Shown here one piece after another: positions 21,563-33,232 of a stretch of DNA of 64,000 nucleotides. The DNA is from Gautieria morchelliformis (lineage: Eukaryota > Basidiomycota > Agaricomycetes > Gomphales > Gomphaceae). The notes beneath the pieces were generated by a model. It was given only the letters and a program-made list of their open reading frames with translations, ran no database searches and was not told where the DNA came from. The translations under genes were made by a program, and so were the position numbers. Location: the NCBI GenBank assembly GCA_015179125.1, contig WHVA01000124.1:1-64000 (forward strand). The letters run 5' to 3'. Position 1 is the first letter of the stretch; the number at the start of each line of letters is the position of its first letter.

Positions 21563-23249
21563 CTGGGGAGGTCGCGTGGCTTGCCCACCCCCGAAGCTCT
21601 AGATAGCTATCTAGGGCTTCAAGGTCCTTGCAGGACGACATGGGTTCCCATGTCATGTCGCCTAGGGTCCAACGGACCTGGAACACCAGGTCCGTCAAGT
21701 TTATCCATCGATGTGCGATAATCTTGTCGATGAGCCACTCCTCGTCGTCATTTGCTCCAAAGTCATAAAATGACTTGGCCTCACGACGAGGGAAAAATTC
21801 GTCGTTGTTAGCCTCGTATCGCCGTACGAGGCTGGAATGGAAGACCGGTGAAATGCGACGGCTTTTCAGTTTGTCGGGAAGATTGAGGGTCACCGTCGAG
21901 GCGTCGTTGTGAGCCTCGACGACGTGGTACGGTCCGATGTACCGTGGGACTAGTTTTCTGGCTCTTCCTTTCGGGAGAGTTAGGTTTTGTGTCAAAAGGT
22001 AGACACGGTCGTTGGCCGTGTACCTGTCGCTCACCATACGTTTCTTATTTGCATGAAACATTTGCGTCACTCGATGCTCTATGATTGCATCGTGTGCCGC
22101 CATCAGGTTCCATTTTGCCTGACGTGCGAACCGGGCTACCCCCTTGAACGGGGTGTCCACGGCTATGGGGAGGTCTATCCGTGGCATATAGCCATGGTTC
22201 AGCTCGAAAGGTGCGAACCCTGTGGTCGCGCTGACGTTGCTGTTGAGGGTGACCTCAACCATTGGGCGTTTCAATGCCCAATCCTTCTGATCATCTCTGA
22301 CGACCGTGCGCAATATCTGGCCGATCGAGTGGTTTGCCCGCTCGGTTGCTCCATCCGTTTGGGGATGGAAGGCAGTTGACATGAGGAGCTTAGTCCCCAT
22401 GAGTCGCTGTAGTTCACGCCAGAAGATCGACATGAACTTCGAGTCTCTGTCTGAGACGATGGGGTCAGGAACTCCGTGGAGTCGGATGACCTCCTTCAGA
22501 AACAGCCAGGCTACTCCCTTGGCTGACACGCTCGTCGTGGTTGGTACGAGGTGTACGAGCGACGTTAGTCGGTTGATGACTACCATCAGGTAGTCACAGT
22601 CGTTGGACTTGGGCAGGGGCCCCATGAAGTCGATGCCAATCAACTGCCACGGCCTATCTGGAATGGGTAGGCTGTGTAGTAGGCCTTTGGGCCATTGTGG
22701 CCCGGTTTTCGTCATCTGACACCTCGCGCACGATGTGCAGAACGCTTCTATGTCTGGGATCATGCCCGGCCACCAATATGCTCTTCGAACGTAGTTCGAA
22801 GTCTTCAGATGGCCGTAGTGGCCGACTATCTGATGTGCCCAATCGATGATAATTTCGATCAGCTTCCTTCCCCCTTGAAGAACAGAGCGGGGGACGGCAA
22901 TGACGTCTCTTTTGAGCTGATTCTTAGTCCAGATCAGCCCGTCCCGGATCCTGAATCTCGGGTGCACCATGATCTTTGTGAACATGGTGTCCCTGTGGTA
23001 CGCATCTCGTAGGACCTTAGACAGGTCTACGCCTTGCTCGACGACCCGGCGCAGGGGCGCGCCGTCATTTCCTGCGGTGATGGCTCTGACATCATCCTCG
23101 TCATCGCAGGACGCGACGACGTTCACGGGCTCTGGAGAGCCCTCGTTTAATGCGGCGGCTTCCGTTACTCTCGCCTCTGTCTTCTCAGCGAGGCGTTTAG
23201 AGTGTCTTGTCACCGCTGTTCGCAACTCAACATACCGGTTGGTGGGCAA
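21525..23249 (-). CDS. Integrase and chromodomain of the full-length Ty3 element
   Basis: The open part encodes 574 residues. It has the zinc-binding HHCC region (HQIVGHYGHLKTSNYV, then CTSCARC), the catalytic core (LIGIDFMGPLPKS, VSDRDSKF, HPQTDGATERAN) and a chromodomain-like C-terminus (WLIDKIIAHRW, MTWEPMSSC). This identifies the element as a chromovirus-type Ty3 family member. Confidence 0.9.
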   Translation of the reverse strand: MPTNRYVELRTAVTRHSKRLAEKTEARVTEAAALNEGSPEPVNVVASCDDEDDVRAITAGNDGAPLRRVVEQGVDLSKVLRDAYHRDTMFTKIMVHPRFRIRDGLIWTKNQLKRDVIAVPRSVLQGGRKLIEIIIDWAHQIVGHYGHLKTSNYVRRAYWWPGMIPDIEAFCTSCARCQMTKTGPQWPKGLLHSLPIPDRPWQLIGIDFMGPLPKSNDCDYLMVVINRLTSLVHLVPTTTSVSAKGVAWLFLKEVIRLHGVPDPIVSDRDSKFMSIFWRELQRLMGTKLLMSTAFHPQTDGATERANHSIGQILRTVVRDDQKDWALKRPMVEVTLNSNVSATTGFAPFELNHGYMPRIDLPIAVDTPFKGVARFARQAKWNLMAAHDAIIEHRVTQMFHANKKRMVSDRYTANDRVYLLTQNLTLPKGRARKLVPRYIGPYHVVEAHNDASTVTLNLPDKLKSRRISPVFHSSLVRRYEANNDEFFPRREAKSFYDFGANDDEEWLIDKIIAHRWINLTDLVFQVRWTLGDMTWEPMSSCKDLEALDSYLELRGWASHATSPDAARCICHVQTT

Positions 23250-24821
23250 TAACTCACCGTCCGGTCTAAACGCGCATCCGCGTTCACAAAGACATGGTCC
23301 GGGTGATTGTCATCACTCGTGTCGCTCTCGTAGTAGCGCGACAGGCAGTCTGCTACCTTGTTCTCTATACCGTCAACATGAACGGTGTTGAAATTGAACC
23401 GGGAGAGAAAATCCCACCATCTGGCCTGTCGGTCAGATAGGCTCTTCTGGGTCTCGAAGTACTCGAGCCCTTTGTGGTCTGTGATGAGGGTGAACCTTCG
23501 CCCCAGCAGTTTGTCCTCCAATTTCATGAGAGCCTCGAGCACCGCGATCGTCTCATGCTTGTGAGTCCGGTAGTGTTGCTGAGCAACACTGAACTTTGAC
23601 AAGAAGCCGGCTGGTCGACAAGTTTTCCAGTCAGGACCTTGGCCGTAGACCGCACCGACGCCGGCTTTTGATCCGTCGGTGATCACCCAGATCGGCTCTG
23701 GGCACCTTGCGTCTACTGGACGCAGGATCGGGGCCTTACAGGCCAACACCTTAATGCTTTGCCAGCATTTGTTGAGTAGTGATGTCCATTCGAATGGACA
23801 GTTATTACGTGCACAGCCCAATAGTGGGGTGGTATATGTGCTAACATCCGGTATGTAGTGTGCCAGATACTGTACCAGCCCAAGGAAACGCTGGACGTCG
23901 TTGAACGTCCGTGGCCTGCGCCACTCGCGGATGCATTGCATCTTGTCCTCGTCGGCATGTACCCCTCGGCCATCGATCATATGGCTGAGACACTCCATTC
24001 GGATGGAGTAGAGGTCCACCTTTTTCTTGCTCAGAAAGAGGTGATTCTTCCTCAGTCTGTCAAAGACGATGTAGAGGTGCTCTTCATGCTCTTGTATTGA
24101 GAGCGAGAATATGAAGATGTCATCCATGTATACATGGACGAAGCGACCTATGCAGTCGCGGAAAATGGCTGTCATCAGTCATTGGAATGTTGATGGGGCG
24201 TTACAGTTCCCCCATCTGTATCACCTGGCTCCTGAAGGTGCCAAGGATCGTGGCAAAGGCTGTCTTTCCTACGTGATCCAGATGGATCCGGATCTGCTCG
24301 TATGCTTCTGACATATCGAGTTTTGTTCGATATTGGCAGCGAGCCATGTTGCTGCATATGATATCTTGATCCGGGAAGGGCGTGACGTCCTTCACCATGT
24401 TCTCGTTCTGCTGGCGCAAATCGAAGACGGTTCTCAATGTACCGTTCTTCTTCGGCACACACAGCATGGGCACTGCCTGCTGCGCTACCGCCGGAATCAA
24501 CCACTTTGCAGTGGTGTATCGTTCTATCTTAGCCGACAGTTCCTCTCGGAAGTGTTCAGGGCATTTCGGTAGTCGATACTGCATGTGCTTGTTGGGATCG
24601 ATGAGGTTGATCTCATGGTTGATCTCCCGTAGTGGCGGGAGTTCTAATGGAATTCCACTGACTAGGTCAGTGATTCGTTCCATCCATTCCTCGCGGAGGC
24701 GAGGAAGGTTATCATCTGTGAGGATGATGGTGGTGGTTGGCTTAGAAGCCATTAGGCGCTGTTGGCGTCTATTAGGTCCCGCGGCGCACGGGCCCGCTTT
24801 CCTCTTTCCCATCACTTTCAC
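23210..24821 (-). CDS. Reverse transcriptase and RNase H region of the full-length Ty3 element
   Basis: RT motifs include VPKKNGTLRTVFDLRQQN, KLDMSEAYEQIRI and the active-site YMDDIFIFS. RNase H follows with WVITDGSKAGVGAVYGQG and LITDHKGLEYF. The region is broken. Confidence 0.9.
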
Positions 24822-25036
24822 CGTTAGGTGAGAGCATCTCTCCCTACAGCTGTAGGGTGAGTTCGAGGACGAGTCGTCCTGCGACTCGTCCTCCTGGCTT
24901 CAATGAGCCAGGTTGGGCTTCGGTGGCTGGGTGATCCTGCTCACCCGTGGCCCTTTGTCCTCGTTCGTCGATTCATCATCGTCGAATGAGACCTTGCCCG
25001 TGGGGATCACTTCGTTCCCCTTGCGAATCGTCCCTG

Positions 25037-25534
25037 TGTTGGGTGCATTTATGCTCCTGCACCAAAATCAAGCATAATATATCCAATTTGTTGTGTGGCC
25101 TTCCAATTTCTTCTCACATTGTTCTTGTATTATGCATCCATTTCTCTGGTTATTTTCGAAATTTTCCACTCCTTCCTTATCTCTCTATTTCATCTTGTTA
25201 TTCCTACTTTCACAAGCGGCTGCACCCAGCGGAGTCTGAAATGACTTCGACGCGCGAGCTCTTGGGCGCTAAAGGGCCGGGTAGTAGTACATGCGCAGTG
25301 GAACACATTTCCCCCTCTCTCAGTGACCACTAAATTCACTGAGAGAGGCAAGTAAATTAGTCTAGTAGTCTTTGCATTTATTGACCTAGAAATCCTCTGT
25401 AGTGAATTGATTTCTAGGTAGTGTATAATATATTTACAGTGACCACTAAATTCACTGAGAGAGTGAATTGATTTCTAGTCTATTCTTTTGAATAACAAGT
25501 CCATACCTACTGCCTATAATTCCTGTCCTCTACA
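25037..25534 (+). repeat. Copia solo LTR inside the Ty3 element
   Basis: A 498-base LTR of the copia family at 32722-37957. It starts TGTTGGGTGCATTTATGC, ends CTGTCCTCTACA, and is flanked by the perfect duplication CCCTG (25032-25036 and 25535-25539). It interrupts the gag-protease to RT junction, so it post-dates the Ty3 insertion. Confidence 0.93.
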
Positions 25535-25587
25535 CCCTGGGCTCGAGAAGTCCAGGGTTATGCCGAATCTCCTTAGGAACGGTGTCC

Positions 25588-28544
25588 CTAAGATCGCGTC
25601 GTATCGTAATATTCGACGTTTGCTACGTTGAAATATTCGTCGTATGTCCCACGACCAAACTTGATGGTCGTGTTCGTTCCATAGTTGATCGTGGAACGGC
25701 TGCCTATGCAGGCTAGTTGCAGCACGATTGGTTGCTCCAGGGAGAACGTCTTCATCCCTGTAGCTCGCGTGAATTCGGGGGACAGCAGTACCCCTTCGCT
25801 GCCGCTATCTAGCAGGCAGTGGGCTTTTACACTGTTTATTTCCCAGTACCCCGATAGGGTACGGTTCTCACTGTGCGGACGCGTTGGCCACGTCCTGTGT
25901 TTGCTTCGGTGGTGATACACCGGCTCGGCCGCCTTATCTGGCGTGACCGATGTGCGTGCCGCCATGACTTTCGTGGCGGTTTCGTCTTCCAGCGCGAATC
26001 TGATCGCACTGGACCTGTAGGTGGTGTCTTCCACCTCCTCATCCCATTCATAGTATTGGGATGGCTCTGTGTCCCATTCTTCAGTGGGCGCATCTCCGTT
26101 GTCCGGAGTGTCGTTGGGTTGGGGATCACCCTCCCCCTCTTCGTCAATTTGTTGAAGAGATTTTTGACCGAGATCTGTCTCCGGATCCTCAGCTTCATCG
26201 TCGTGCCTCACGGCCGCTGTCCTTATACCAGACCTAAGCCGGGGGCACTCTGCCTTCTTGTGGCCAGGTTGGCCGCATTCAAAGCATGTGGTGTTGCTTT
26301 GGCTGCCCATGGGCCTATCATTAGGCCAGCCCACCCTTTTCGTCGGTGGGGCAGGTCGCGGGGATGACCCTGGCACTTGAGGCTGTTTAGCTTCAGGCGG
26401 GCGTCCAGCTTGTGCTGGGCATGAGGGCGGTATCCGTTGACCTGTTCCGCTTCTTGCGAACAGGCTGGGCCTGGTCAGGCCTGTTTGTGTCAACGGCTTG
26501 CTCCCTGTGAGCCGGGGAGCGCTTGCCGTTGCTGCTGCGCTTTCTGCGCGGCGCATCCCCATGTTGTATCGTGATGCCTCCTCGATCATCCAGGCCGTCT
26601 CGAAGAGTTGCTCTATTGAGCTGCTCTTGGCATTATAGCCCTTTTTGAGGACCTCATTGCGTAGCATTTCGCACAGCGCCGATACGAACCGTCTCCGGAA
26701 CGTGTACTCATCTGGCGGCTGTATCATACGTGCCGCGTATTTCGGGAGCTCGTTCAGCATCTCCTGAATGGTTTTCATGCCTTGCATGACCGCATCGAAT
26801 TTATTGGATGCGTGATGGTATGTCAGTGTGTGCAGGAACCTTTTTTGAAGGCCTTGCATCACGGTTTCCAGGCTCCAGCTGCGGACCTGGCGATCGAAGT
26901 GTTCAACGTTTCGGAGGAACCACTCCTGGGCTTCGCCGGTGAGGCGAGTGCCCACATAGCCGACCTGCATGTCAATGCTGGTTGGCCCTAGGAGGCAATT
27001 CATTTTTAGCCATCGTAGGATGGCTGCCACGAAGATTTCAAACTCTTCGAGGTCAGATCCCCCGGCATATGGCTCGGGGTGGGCCAATTTTACGCCGGCT
27101 TTCGCTAGCACAGACTTCTCCGGGTCTGTGTCCACGGCGTCTGCTAACGCCACGCGGATCATCCGTGTGATCCCGTCGTATGGCTCTATTGGTACGACGT
27201 CGGCCTGGTCAGGGATTCCCTGGCATTCCATTGGGGCCATGGATCGCTCGCGCGGTTGTGACGCCGCGCGGGGCAGGCTGTTATATTCCCTGACGGGCCG
27301 TGGGCCCGGATCGGGCTCGGGATCGGGAGCATTTTGTGCTCTCGGTTCTGGGGGCGTTTTGTGCCTGGTGTCCCCGGTCAGTCCCGCGTTGCGGATCCGT
27401 AGCCTGCTGTTGTAGGCTGCGTGCGCTTGCCGTGCGTCCTGTACGGCTTGTGTGAGCTGCTCGTCGGGCAGCTGAGCGGTGTGGCTGTGGGCCACTGTCT
27501 CTTCAGCGTTCTTCGCTAGTAGCTCAAGTGCCTGTTTGTGGCGGCGCGCGGCTGTGGCTCCTTTACGCTGCCAGTGTGCGACTTCAAGCTCTAAGCTCTC
27601 GGTTGTCATTTCAGAGTCAGGCTCTGAGGCGACCTGATCCCTAACGATCTGTTGGATCATTTTACGGCTGTCCATTGGGGCAGCCGGTTGTTCTTGAGGT
27701 TCGTTCCTGAACCTTACATCCTGTTCGACCGGGACGGCTGGCGGCGGCATTCGCTGCTTGTCTCGCTCCTTTCGGCGCGGGTCTTCCACATCGCAACTGT
27801 GTTCGTTGGCTGCAGACTGTCGCGAGCTCGGACGAGTTGTGTCGCATTTCCCGCGTGGGTGGAGGGCTTTCTGGACGTGCTCCAGCGTGGCTGCATCTTG
27901 CAGCCTGACCTCCTCCACCTGGTGGAGTTCCTTGCCGATTGCCATTAGGGCGGCGGCGGCGTTGTCAAGCTGCGATGCCAGCTGATCGTGCTTGTGGCGC
28001 GTCAGCGTACTTCGGTGCAGCGCAGCCTGCACCTGTTTGTTCAGGGCCTCTGCCGTCTCGTGGTCGATGGCGTGAGCCCTCGAGCTCTTGCGACTAGAGC
28101 TCGAGTATTCCGAGTCCTGACCATCATCTGGGGCTCGTCTCTTTTGCCGTCGTCCTCCTTCAGGGACGATCGTCATCACTCTACTTCGTGAGCGTCGGTT
28201 TGAGTCGTGGCTTTGTGCCCGCCTCGACGTTGTTGCTCTACTGTCTGACAACGGCGAGACTTTTCTGCCCTTTCCTTTGTCCTTGGGCAGAGAGAGATGG
28301 GGGGCGGCGCCAGCTCGTTGCCCGGCGTCGTCTCTTCTTCGGCCACGCTCGACGAGACGTGGTCGGGGTTTTCCTCGTCCTCTACTGAGGGGACGAGGGC
28401 GGTGAGATCTACGATCTCTCCGTCTTCTATCGTCCTGTTATCTTGGTCCAGGATAGCATCAGCCGTCATGTCGCTGGGCTGCGCCTGGGGCATGGACCTC
28501 GAGCTCGTCGCTCGTGTCCGTCTTCGACTGCGTGGAATCATCAT
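25588..28544 (-). CDS. Gag and protease region of the full-length Ty3 element
   Basis: The main open part, 25588-28251, encodes about 887 residues. It includes a long charged N-terminal region, the gag capsid-like core, a CCHC knuckle (CFECGQPGHKKAECP) and, at the end, an aspartic-protease motif (LLDSGSEGVLLSPEF). Related N-terminal sequence extends towards 28544. Confidence 0.85.
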
Positions 28545-28682
28545 GCTCGCAGCTGACAGTAGAAGGTCTACTGGAGGGTCTCAACAATGTTTAGTCGTCG
28601 ACGCAGCGATCTTTTTCAAGATTGCTTTGAATCCACTATTGGTTGGTCGCGTGGCGATCAACCGCAGGATAGTTCAAAAAGG

Positions 28683-28897
28683 TGTAAAGGATGTCGATCT
28701 TAAGACTTTGTATCACAAGGGCACTACAGAACTTGACCAATGAGTGGTATTCTGAATGCTACGTAGTGACAGGTAAGAGTAAGATGCGATGGGGACCGCT
28801 GGCCAGTTCCCATGCATAAACTATACAGTGGGTCCCTAAGGGGCCCACTGGGATTATGTAATAACTATTGTACATGTAGATACACGGGTTATTTACA
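28683..28897 (-). repeat. 5' LTR of the full-length Ty3 element
   Basis: It is the same length as and nearly identical to 18277-18491, and is followed by GTAAG, the second copy of the target duplication. Confidence 0.93.
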
Positions 28898-29302
28898 GTA
28901 AGGCCCAGACAGCTGTTGAATGTCATTGCATATGCAGGAGGAAGGGGAAATTGTTGATAGAGTAAAGTATGTCAGTGCAATTATTACATACTGTGACAAT
29001 TCTTGTTCCAACTTGAGTGATAAGTACTCTAGTGTTTTTGACCAAGCCTCGATCTATAGGGAAGTTTTGAAGGAGTCTGTATACACCCCCGACCTTGACT
29101 TTCAAGGCATGGAGTGGGAGCCCAGCTGGAGGTTGTCATGCGACATAGTCAAGACTGCTTTGTGGTCATGGAGATTGAATTTTGGCATCATCAGTTTCAC
29201 GGAGGCTGTCAGCAGCAAAGTATGTCTTCTCAGGATGTTGGGGGCGGTTGATGAGCATTGAATTGTATAGGTCAACCTGTGAGTTTGTTGGCGCAAGTAT
29301 AG
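28898..29302 (-). mobile_element. Helitron helicase, C-terminal part
   Basis: On the minus strand the segment reads VKVGGVYRLLQNFPIDRGLV, then KNTRVLITQVGTRIVTV, and further on AYAMTFNSCLGLTL. These are the late Pif1-family helicase motifs found in Helitron Rep-helicase proteins, which drive rolling-circle transposition. It is split from 18103-18276 by the Ty3 element and from 31223-31841 by a long solo LTR. Several stops interrupt it, and the conserved Lys/Gln of the usual NKxQG motif is changed to NSCLG, so it is not functional. Confidence 0.75.
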
Positions 29303-31222
29303 TGTCAAGATTGGTTTTTAGGCATTAATATCGTGTATTAGTGAACACAGCGAATGCCCGAATAACTTGTGCAAATAAGTATGCCGTTCGGCGAATAGGT
29401 GAACCAACAAATGTTCACATGATCAGAGGACTGCCCGAACGGAGCTCGCCCTTTCTACAGTCATAGCGAAATAGCCCGTGGCACTTGATGATGTAATGTG
29501 CAAGGTGTCATGGAAGGGTTGCCTAAGCGACAACAATCCCTTCACCGGCGAAGGCGCTCCTGCGGAGCCCTTCGCCGACAGCACAGAAAATAGTTCGAAG
29601 GCTAAGGTAACGAAGATGAGGTATGAGAACTCACCAGTGATGCCTAAGTCCTCTTCTGATCGAAGATATAAATCTACAGGAGAAGGCTCAAGACGATGAT
29701 CACAGCGAGGTCAAGTTTGCACAAGATGGACGTATGATAATTGAACTGAGGAATATACATGTGAATGTAAACTACTTATATCGAATGCTCGTAAGGTATC
29801 AGTGAATAGAAAGAGGCTGTCATGAGTCAGGGTTGGATAGGGGTGTGCAGTCATGATACAACCTAGATGAAATAAACATACAGTAGAGTGAGAGAAGAGG
29901 GCTAACATGAAATGATGGAGAGTAAAGGTGGCGAAGGCACCTATGTACGAAACCATGTCTTGGTACCCGCATATACACCACCCTGCACGGACTCTTCGTC
30001 TACTGGGTTGATCCCACACAACCTACGGGTTGGACGTCCCGCGAATGCATCCTGCTCATATGAACACCTAAAGGGGTTGGATTGAGAAGCTGATGGAGCC
30101 AGTGATGAGCCATCATGCAGGGTAGGGGATGTCGATTGTGTTTTGATGGTGTGCCTGCTGGCAAATGATGCGAGCAGCGAATGGTTGTTCGGCGAAATGC
30201 AGCAAAGGGCAAAATAGAACGATCATCGAAGAGCCGTGGCCCAAGGGGAGGGCGAAGCCATGCTAACATAGAGGAGGACTGGGAAAACGGATAATAGGGA
30301 TAACTGGGTATAGGGAATCAATGAGTTGCACCATCCGATCAGAGGAGCATCCGACAGGGTGCAAGCCAGGGAGGTGAGGGGACCCGCGGTGGGCAATCGA
30401 GTCGGGGATGAGGTGTTGATCAAGTCGAGGTAGCGCTGCTACGTGCGAATGATGCGAGAGCGAATAAACGTTTGGCGCATTCGGCGAGGAGCGAACGGGG
30501 ATGTTACGTATCGTGATTTCCGCTAAGTTGGAACTGGAAAGGACAGCGGCTTCAACTTATAGGTTGCGCCCCCAATGAACTATTGTCCTAAGTATTTCGG
30601 AAATGAGTCGGAAGGTGGAAAGTACTGAACTAGAGGTTGGTCGGGACTTGAGTTGGAACTGAGGCGGAAGGCGGAAGACGGAAGGCGGAGAGACTGAGGT
30701 CTTGCTAGACTCGCTGTGCTAAGAACAGGAGATGGAGCGGAGGAAATCAAGTATCGAATGTGATTATCTGATTGCAGAATAACAGACATACATGACAGGT
30801 TTTTATACAAAGAGCTGAGACAACAGGTAATGGGGTAGTACTAAGCAAATTCCGAGGGAAGCGGAAGTCGAGTAGACAATGCGTGGGAACTAACTAATTG
30901 GGAACAATGGGACTACAAGGGGGTTCAGGGTAAGGTAAAACAATGGGAAAGGACAAGGGGTCGGGAAACATGTCTGACAACGAACTACAAGGGTGACCGG
31001 ATAAGTGATCTTGATGAACGATGAAGTGGGTCCGGTGGGTCCGAGTAATAGAGTCGAAAGAACAAGGGAATAGAACAATGGGCGGAATGTCGGAAATATC
31101 GGAGGGGCGGAAAGTGTTGCGGAACTGAAGGTCAGAAGTCGGAAATGAACGGTCGTAACAGGGGAGAACGTAAAAGTGGGGTGTCGAAGTTACTGGGTAT
31201 ACAAAATAGACGGGTCATGACA
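29303..31222 (-). repeat. Long solo LTR (copy A), with another solo LTR nested in it
   Basis: The repeat starts TGTCAAGATTGG and ends GGGTCATGACA. It is flanked by the perfect duplication TATAG (29298-29302 and 31223-31227). It matches, in reverse, the solo LTRs at 48526-49571 and 54366-55627. It is 1920 bases long, of which 664 are a later nested insertion with its duplicated target. It disrupts the Helitron helicase. Confidence 0.88.
30502..31160 (-). repeat. Solo LTR of a Ty3-like family nested in copy A
   Basis: It is bounded by TGTTACG and GTCGTAACA with the duplication GGGGA at 30497-30501 and 31161-31165. On the minus strand a TATAAAAACC box is visible, and the 3' part resembles that of the LTR at 15271-15865 (GGGCGCAACC, then TTGAAGCC). 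Confidence 0.85.
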
Positions 31223-31841
31223 TATAGCCCATGTCAAGCACTCTGCTGGGGAGGAAAGAATGTGGAAGGGGAAAACAAAGTCTACCAGGGAGGACACATC
31301 ATACAGAGTTTGGATGAGGTCTAAAGTGACTTTGGGGCCTTTACCGTCACCAATGGCATCGACAAAGTGAGCAAACTCTAGATCATTTGCATTGAAAATG
31401 GGTGTAGTTAGGTGGAGAACTTCAAAATCCTGCCATACTTCTGAAGTGTGTATAGAAGCATCGACAATCTGTGACCGACCTCCATATCTGACCACTGAAC
31501 AGGTTTGTAGAAAGTCACCAAGGAGAATGACAAATTTTCCACCAAAAGGTAGACCATTTTCCATTATCCAAGGGAAGGACAGCTTTGTTTGCCATAGCAG
31601 CTTCTTCCTATATAAAGAAATCCATGTCACGGAGAAGGTGCCAATGATCATCAATGGGCTGGATAGGTGAAATGAGGGCCTCATTCTTCTCATCGATGGG
31701 TACCTGGATTGTGTTGAGAATGTAAAAGAGAAGACTGATTGGGTGGGAGAAGGCATACTTTACATGCAGACTTGTGGATCCTGCAGGAAAAAGTTGAGCA
31801 GCAAAAGCCAATGTGGCGGTTGCAATGACTATTTTCTGCAT
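31223..31841 (-). mobile_element. Helitron helicase, middle part
   Basis: Minus-strand translation gives ATLAFAAQLFPAGSTSLH (compare the Pif1 motif with GIAA..L.GG.T.H), then GGKFVILLGDFLQTCSVV (motif III) and LTTPIFNANDLEF..FVDAIGDG. The order and spacing are those of Helitron Pif1-like helicases. Frames change between the pieces, so the gene is decayed. The Walker A part that should lie at higher coordinates is not recognisable. Confidence 0.75.
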
Positions 31842-31859
31842 ATGGAGTTGCAGACAGCA

Positions 31860-32721
31860 TTCATGACAAACGTCTCATTTCAAGCTTGATCTCACCCAGA
31901 GTATGTGTTCTCCAATTTCTTACGGGAATGATTTTTGTCAATTGTTTGCTATAGCTGTTTATGCATGGTACAACTTCGTATCCTTTGTGCCCTCTCCTTG
32001 TTAGACACCTACCTTCCACCGTCAGTTATGAATGATGCTTTGTTACAAACGTGGAATCCTTCACCTCCTGTGCTGTTGACAATCGAGCGAGAGCTGCCTA
32101 TTTCAACTCCTGAATGTCTTTCACAGACCGATGAGATGCGAAAAGAAGCTGATAGCGGTGAAGACGCAGGGTATATTGTCATGGACCGGCTGTACTGCCT
32201 GCAAGATAATCCTTTAAATGTAAAGTGTCGGGGATTAGATCGATTTTATACGCCAATTGCTTCAGGTAATTAATTGTCAAAGGTCGGCAGCGGTTTGAAT
32301 CAGGAATTTACACTACAATTTTTAGGGCCAGGTCTTCCTCCATGGACACAATATTGCACTCATATCCCCTTGTTGATGAAACCTGGCCACCTGCCTTCAT
32401 GATGAATATTGGGCTGGCTCCCCACAGACTCATTTCTCCCACATCAATTTTCCGGTGAAATATTATCTTACGAAGACAGACGTTTTCCAAGCTACCATAG
32501 AAATGTTGTCAGTAATCACTCGTCGACTCGAGCGTTCGTCAGAAGATAGTTTGCCTCTGGACAATGAACGGGAGAATGTCTTTTGTTCCTCCTTTTGAGA
32601 GGGCCTTCCCCGTTTTTCTGAAGGCTCATTCTCTGGATGGAGTAGAAACTGACCAGGTCATGGCGTTGCATCAGGTGCAGGAGACTTATCAAGAGTAAAA
32701 TACTTCATCGAGGCAGGACTG
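31860..32721. other. Unassigned region between Helitron helicase and copia LTR
   Basis: A 112-codon plus-strand frame at 31935-32273 and a 60-codon minus-strand frame at 32308-32490 are present, but neither is recognised. The region may be the 5' part of the Helitron. No Helitron 5' TC end could be placed. Confidence 0.3.
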
Positions 32722-33219
32722 TGTAGAGGACAGGAATTATAGGCAGTAGGTATGGACTTGTTGCTCAAAAGAATAGACTAGAAATTAATTCACTCTCTCA
32801 GTGAATTTAGTTGTCACTGTAAATATATTATACACTACCTAGAAATTAATTCACTACAGAGGATTTCTAGGTCAATAAATCGAAAGAACACTAGACTAAT
32901 TTACTTTCCTCTCTCAGTGAATTTAGTTGTCACTGAGAGAGGGGGAAATCTGTCTCACTGTGCATGTACTACTACCTGGCCCTTTAGCACCCAAGAGCTC
33001 GCGCGTCGAAGTCATTTCAGACTCCGCTGGGTGCAGCCGCTTGTGAAAATAGAAATAACAAGATGAAGTGGAGAGGTAAGGAGTGACTGGAAAATTTCGA
33101 AAATAATCAGAGAAATGGGTGCATGGTACAAGAACAATGTGAGAAGAGATTGAAACACCATACAGCAAATCGAATATATTATGCTTGATTTTGGTGCAGG
33201 AGCATAAATGCACCCAACA
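32722..33219 (-). repeat. 3' LTR of the copia element
   Basis: On the plus strand it starts TGTAGAGGACAGG and ends GCACCCAACA. It contains a strong hairpin, CTCTCAGTGA and TCACTGAGAG, near 32913-32941, which is repeated in the other copies of this LTR. Confidence 0.92.
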
Positions 33220-33232
33220 CGCCCCCTCAAGC

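Larger units (their letters stand above)
18277..28897 (-). mobile_element. Ty3/gypsy chromovirus-like element, full length, with nested insertions
   Basis: Both 215-base LTRs (18277-18491 and 28683-28897) are present and the element is flanked by the 5-base duplication GTAAG (18272-18276 and 28898-28902). In transcription order the interior holds gag with a zinc knuckle, protease, RT, RNase H, integrase, a chromodomain and the same extra coding region as the copy at 1-3318. By eye the two LTRs differ at about five of 215 positions, all transitions, which suggests a fairly recent insertion. Two solo LTRs sit inside it (20008-20944 and 25037-25534). The copy looks nearly complete but carries several breaks. 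Confidence 0.93.

Noticed and set aside
21987-22379. A 130-codon plus-strand frame with many Cys and His residues.
   Set aside because: It is the complement of the conserved integrase coding strand of the Ty3 element and recurs as such in the other copy.
28920-29261. A 113-codon plus-strand frame beside the Ty3 LTR.
   Set aside because: The minus strand at this place carries clear helicase motifs, so the plus-strand frame is a shadow.
30293-30315. TAGGGATAAC followed by a GGGTATA run resembles a homing-endonuclease site (I-SceI type).
   Set aside because: Several positions of the 18-base site differ, and it lies inside a solo LTR with no endonuclease or intron nearby.
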